64,000 nucleotides of DNA from Rhodonellum sp041748555 (lineage in GTDB: Bacteria; Bacteroidota; Bacteroidia; Cytophagales; Cyclobacteriaceae). The DNA lies in the NCBI GenBank assembly GCA_041748555.1, contig JBGTDA010000241.1, positions 1-64,000 of the forward strand. Direction: 5' to 3'. The notes below the pieces were generated by a model. That model was not told the DNA's origin. It worked only from the letters and a program-made list of their open reading frames with translations, and ran no database searches. The translations under genes were made by a program, and so were the position numbers. Below, in pieces: positions 60,692-64,000 of this stretch (its first letter is position 1; each line of letters opens with the position of its first letter).

Positions 60692-61188
60692 AAGGAATAT
60701 TAGCCATTTGTTGGTTTATAGCCCTCTGGCTGGGAACGGCCTGCAGTTCGGGCACAGAAAAAATGATACTTCCTGATGACTTGGAACTGGTGAACCAAAG
60801 CTCTGAAAAGGACAGTGTATGCTTTTCCTGTCACCATCAGGTAGTGGTGTACCTTAATTTTGACAAATCTTCTTTTTTTGGATTTTCCAAAGATTTTCTC
60901 TGGCCGGAATTCCGGGAGCGTTTTCCCGAAGTGAGCTTTGTGTTTTACTTTTCCGGGCAGGACCGGGAGAAACTGGTCCGTGAGCTGAAGGATTTGGAGT
61001 TTCCTTATCCCGGATTTCACGATCCGGATTTTCGCTTTTATCATGCTAATCGATTAGATACTGTAAATAGCACGTATGATGTGCAGCATTCTTTCCACCT
61101 ACAAGACGGATTTTTCATAAAATGGGCTCAAATCGGAATGGGTAATCGGTTTATTGAGGAGCTGGAAGAAAGAATTAAAAGTGAATAA
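60688..61188 (+). CDS. Thioredoxin-like lipoprotein with CxxC (module 3)
   Basis: A 166-aa lipoprotein with signal ending LGTAC (Cys19). A CxxC (CFSC, about residues 45-48) is followed by the HHQVVVYLNFDKSSFFGFSK strand-turn and VSFVFYFSGQD, in the style of the module 2 protein though the sequences differ. The CxxC lies before the first core strand, which is unlike standard thioredoxins, so redox activity is uncertain. Translation is coupled to the propeller gene. Confidence 0.6.
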   Translation: MKGILAICWFIALWLGTACSSGTEKMILPDDLELVNQSSEKDSVCFSCHHQVVVYLNFDKSSFFGFSKDFLWPEFRERFPEVSFVFYFSGQDREKLVRELKDLEFPYPGFHDPDFRFYHANRLDTVNSTYDVQHSFHLQDGFFIKWAQIGMGNRFIEELEERIKSE

Positions 61189-61402
61189 GCGTTTTTCCAG
61201 TTCCTCCCCAAGATGCTGTGCCCAATTTGGTAAAATTTGGACTATGAGCCTAAACTGAGCGTGCACCTATCCACCGCATAGTAATAAAAAGATTATTTTA
61301 AATTTTTAAAGTTAAATTCCAACTAAACAGTTTGAAGTGTCGATTTTTTTTATTCAATTTAAAATGCCATCAAATCCTTAAATAGTCTAAACCCTATAAA
61401 TA

Positions 61403-61669
61403 GTGGTAACATTGTTTAAAAATTTCAAAATTGGAATGGTTGCCTTTGGGGCAATGGCATTCATGATGGTTGCAGGATGGCAGTTTAACATTAGCGGAAC
61501 GGAAGAAGTGTATTCAGACAAGGAAGTAGCTTTAGAAAATGCTTATGCTGGATCCGGTTGCTATAAAGTTACTTGGGCAAGTTGCCCGGGTTCATTTCAG
61601 CAAGTGATAAGATGTAGAACGGATGGTAGCGGATGCTGTAGTTCTTCATGGCAAGATCACTGTGGATAA
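61403..61669 (+). CDS. NVEALA-like Cys-rich peptide (module 4)
   Basis: An 88-aa peptide from GTG 61403 (TTG 61412 and ATG 61436 are in-frame alternatives). A Lys-containing n-region (LFKNFKIG) precedes the hydrophobic MVAFGAMAFMMVAGW segment. The motif YSDKEVALENAYAGSG (about residues 36-51) and a tail with six cysteines follow, including an adjacent CC pair. It is the only one of the four copies whose n-region is in frame with the hydrophobic segment. A perfect hairpin follows, then a propeller gene. Confidence 0.7.
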   Translation: MVTLFKNFKIGMVAFGAMAFMMVAGWQFNISGTEEVYSDKEVALENAYAGSGCYKVTWASCPGSFQQVIRCRTDGSGCCSSSWQDHCG

Positions 61670-61681
61670 TTCTATTTGTAA

Positions 61682-61720
61682 GGCAGTAGTTATTACTAAC
61701 TACTGCCATTTTTTATTTTT
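61682..61720 (+). terminator. Hairpin between the module 4 peptide and propeller genes
   Basis: GGCAGTAGTTA at 61682-61692 pairs perfectly with TAACTACTGCC at 61697-61707 around TTAC, followed by a T-rich tract. It starts 13 bases after the peptide stop and ends just before the propeller ATG at 61735, so most transcripts would probably stop after the peptide. Confidence 0.8.
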
Positions 61721-61734
61721 AAAAAAAATCTTTT

Positions 61735-62865
61735 ATGAAGAAGTTAAGCTTTCTGCTTTGTTTGATAATAATTATCCATTTTATCTATTGTACTCCAAAA
61801 ACTGAAACGCAACAATTTCAATCCGGTCCGCTCATAGTGATAGATGATATCAGTAAAAGGAAAGAAATGCTGTTTTCAGAAATAGGAGTAAATATTCAAA
61901 TCATTCAGCTTGACAATGAATGTTTGATGGGGCAAATCAACAAATTGATTTATTCAGATAATAAATTCTTTGCTTTAGATATAGACCAATGTTCTTGCTT
62001 GTGCTCATTTGACGCAACAGGAAAGTTAATCAAAAAGCTGGATTTGAAAGTCGAAACCAAATTTCAATTTGACGGCATTACCGAAATGTTCATAGTCGAG
62101 GGGAACTTGGTTGTTCATGACGTATCCCGAAAAACAAATTTCCATTTAAATGAAAATTTGGAAGTGTTAAAAACTGAGAAATTACCTTTTCAAGCAAATG
62201 CCATTTTTCCATTTAACAGCATTTGGTTGGTGTTTTTGAATTATATACAGCCGGAATACAATCATGATGTGCTGGTATATAGCCCGGACAAAGAGGAAAT
62301 AACAAAAAATTTTCTTCCCATTCGGCAAGATGAATATGTGTATATCTATGAAGATCGCTCTACCTTTAGTTTAAATAAAGATGGGAAAGTCTATTTCTCG
62401 AGAGCATTTAACGATACGATTTATTCGATTGATCAGGATTTCAATTTTTCGCCAGTTTACTATTTGGATTTTGGCAGTTCAAAAACCCCTCCCAATTATC
62501 TTTCTAAAATTGAAGATGCCCTGGATTTGATGCGGGATTTTAGGGAAGAAAAGTATGATTTTCTTTTCGGAAACCTACATTTTACAATACAAGGTGATAT
62601 TCTAGCCCAAGTCCAAAAAGGGATTATGGGGCATAACATTTTGATAGACACAAGAAAAAATGAAGCTTTTCTGTTTGATAATTTCAAAGACGATTATATC
62701 ACCGGATTGCCATTTCATTCTCCTATTTTTTCAAATGAAAAACATTTCATTTTTGAGGTTTCATCTGAAATCTTGTCTAATTCGGGGAGTTTGAGTGAAG
62801 ATATCATTATGAGGTTTAATCCTTCACCTGAAAATAATTTTCTGCTTTTTTTGATTGAAAAATAA
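61735..62865 (+). CDS. 6-bladed beta-propeller lipoprotein (module 4)
   Basis: A 376-aa lipoprotein, signal MKKLSFLLCLIIIIHFIYC with Cys19 as lipidation site. The body has propeller-like strands: INKLIYSDNKFFALDIDQCS, then FDATGKLIKKLDLKVETKFQ and EMFIVEGNLVVHDV. The CSCLC cluster near residues 83-87 is unusual for the family. It lies behind the intact module 4 peptide and its hairpin; no thioredoxin-like gene follows. Confidence 0.8.
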   Translation: MKKLSFLLCLIIIIHFIYCTPKTETQQFQSGPLIVIDDISKRKEMLFSEIGVNIQIIQLDNECLMGQINKLIYSDNKFFALDIDQCSCLCSFDATGKLIKKLDLKVETKFQFDGITEMFIVEGNLVVHDVSRKTNFHLNENLEVLKTEKLPFQANAIFPFNSIWLVFLNYIQPEYNHDVLVYSPDKEEITKNFLPIRQDEYVYIYEDRSTFSLNKDGKVYFSRAFNDTIYSIDQDFNFSPVYYLDFGSSKTPPNYLSKIEDALDLMRDFREEKYDFLFGNLHFTIQGDILAQVQKGIMGHNILIDTRKNEAFLFDNFKDDYITGLPFHSPIFSNEKHFIFEVSSEILSNSGSLSEDIIMRFNPSPENNFLLFLIEK

Positions 62866-62913
62866 ACTCTTTAGAATATCAATGAAAGCATGATATAATG
62901 GTAAAAGTGATTT

Positions 62914-63440
62914 TTAATTTAAATTAATATGATTATCCGCTACTTTGCCAGTAGGGTGAACTGATGCAATAACTAGTCTCTCAAAAAGCTTTTCACCAAA
63001 GTATCTTCTGTTGAGCTTGAAGCAAAACTCATCGAGATAGTTCTTAAGATTCCTTTCAGATACCATTCGGTATTTTGACAAATCCCTTTTGAGGTTACTG
63101 ATTGCCTTGTGTGCCCATTTTAGATTGAATTTCCCTTCTTTAGAATTTGAAATCTCTTTTACATGTACATCAATAAAATCTTCAAATTTTGAATAGGTTG
63201 TGCTATCGTCAGTCTGTAAGACAGAATTTTTATCAATGAAGTCCTTGATGAGTTTCTCAGCAGCTTTAGCTTTCAGGCTATCTATCTTTTTCATTTTAAA
63301 GTATTTATAACTTTTGGTTAGTTCTCCGGTTTCAAAATCTCTATTACAGTTAAGTCGGTCATGGTGACAACCTTTGCTTTCTGCCGGGTTCCTCTTCCCC
63401 TTTTGAGATTCTTCTTTTGTTTTTCCTTTTTATCCCATTT
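62914..63440 (-). pseudogene. IS1595-type (ISXO2-like) transposase remnant
   Basis: The minus-strand frame starting MKKIDSLKAKAAEKLIKDFI contains the C-terminal DDE-domain hallmarks of ISXO2-like transposases: LQTDDSTTYSKF (second Asp), KWAHKAISNLKRDL and NLKNYLDEFCFKLNRR. Upstream to 63440 the GRGTRQKAKVV segment lies in another frame, separated by a frameshift near 63350. The first third, including the zinc-binding region, is missing, and no inverted repeats were recognised. Confidence 0.72.
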
Positions 63441-63626
63441 TTAAATTTCCCATGGAAATTTTTTAAATCCGGCTAAATCCCGATAATCCTGATATTCCCT
63501 TGTCTACGTGTTTCTTATTGAATAAAAAGAATTTCCGGCAGTTTTTTCAATTTTTTTAACTCTTATCCTTTTGACTTTATTTAAATATTTAGTTAATTGG
63601 TTTCGTTTAAGGCTAATAATATTCTT

Positions 63627-64000
63627 ATGGACGATTTTAGATTATTTTTTATAGCTGCATTATTTTTGGCTTCTGTGTTTTCCTGCACGGAAGAGAAACA
63701 AGAAAGCCAGGAAATCCCCTCGGAATCTTTCAGGGGCGAAGTGGCCGCCACGCCCGTGAATGTGGCCACCGCCGAGCAAAAATCCTTTGATTACCTGATC
63801 AATGCTTCAGGTAAGCTGGAAGCGGTCAATCAGGTGAAAATCGTTTTGGAACGGCAGGGGATTCTGGAGGAGCTTTATGTAAAGGAAGGGGATTATGTGG
63901 AAAAGGGAAAGGTAATCGCCAAACTGGATGACACGGAAATACAGTTCCAGCTTGAAAAAGCCAGGATCCAGAAGAAGAACGCGGAAGCCAGCTATCAATC
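63627..64000 (+). CDS. RND efflux periplasmic adaptor (partial, runs off the window)
   Basis: The first 124 residues of an HlyD/MFP-type adaptor. The ATG at 63627 begins a lipoprotein signal (FFIAALFLASVFSC). The first beta-barrel strand TPVNVATAEQKSFDYLINAS is followed by the lipoyl half-motif GILEELYVKEGDYVEKGKVI and KLDDTEIQFQLEKAR, entering the coiled-coil hairpin. Such proteins link an RND pump to an outer-membrane channel. A pump and TolC-like gene would be expected next, outside the window. Confidence 0.85.
   Translation, partial: MDDFRLFFIAALFLASVFSCTEEKQESQEIPSESFRGEVAATPVNVATAEQKSFDYLINASGKLEAVNQVKIVLERQGILEELYVKEGDYVEKGKVIAKLDDTEIQFQLEKARIQKKNAEASYQ

Overview
This window looks like a chromosomal segment of a Bacteroidota bacterium, most likely a Cytophagales/Cyclobacteriaceae-type marine or soil organism (the family-level guess is inference). 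The base composition is AT-rich. Genes lack clear Shine-Dalgarno sequences, and several promoters fit the Bacteroidota TTTG-N19/20-TAnnTTTG pattern. The right part carries NVEALA peptides and 6-bladed beta-propeller lipoproteins, both typical of the phylum.

Positions 58-31597 hold the core gene-expression block: tRNA-Tyr, tRNA-Gly, tRNA-Thr, tuf, tRNA-Trp, secE, nusG, rplKAJL, rpoBC, a DUF3467 protein, then the str operon (rpsL-rpsG-fusA-rpsJ) and the merged S10/spc/alpha operons from rplC to rplQ, including secY, map, infA and rpoA. All genes are on the plus strand and tightly spaced. Terminator-like hairpins follow tuf, rplL, rpoC, rpsJ and rplQ, and promoter matches precede tRNA-Trp, rpsL, rplC and rpsH. 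rpmD and rpmJ are annotated here although they are very short.

Positions 31665-47800 hold metabolic and envelope genes: carA and eno; a GMC oxidoreductase with its gluconate-dehydrogenase-subunit-3-like partner; a TesA-like esterase divergent from a YbbA/YbbP-like ABC exporter; an HEPN/MNT toxin-antitoxin-like pair; an outer-membrane-like protein; an amidohydrolase; an alpha/beta hydrolase; and a MarR-YceI-MhqO-MhqD-like cluster with a duplicated palindromic candidate operator.

Positions 47861-49243 hold a single AAA-ATPase/DUF4143 gene bracketed on both sides by tandem pairs of a 22-bp palindrome (TTTACTCA-N6-TGAGTAAA). This looks like a self-contained element or an unusual regulatory arrangement. 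sbcD-sbcC and an RlpA-like gene follow.

Positions 54415-63440 are a plastic accessory region: a frameshifted HicB remnant, two small inverted-repeat elements, a frameshifted gene of unknown type, an IS1595-type transposase remnant, and four copies of a module made of a short Cys-rich NVEALA-like peptide followed by a 6-bladed propeller lipoprotein and, in two copies, a thioredoxin-like lipoprotein with a CxxC. The peptide leaders are conserved while the Cys-rich tails are completely different. This module and the palindrome-bracketed ATPase are the best candidates for undescribed systems. The window ends inside an RND-efflux periplasmic adaptor gene.
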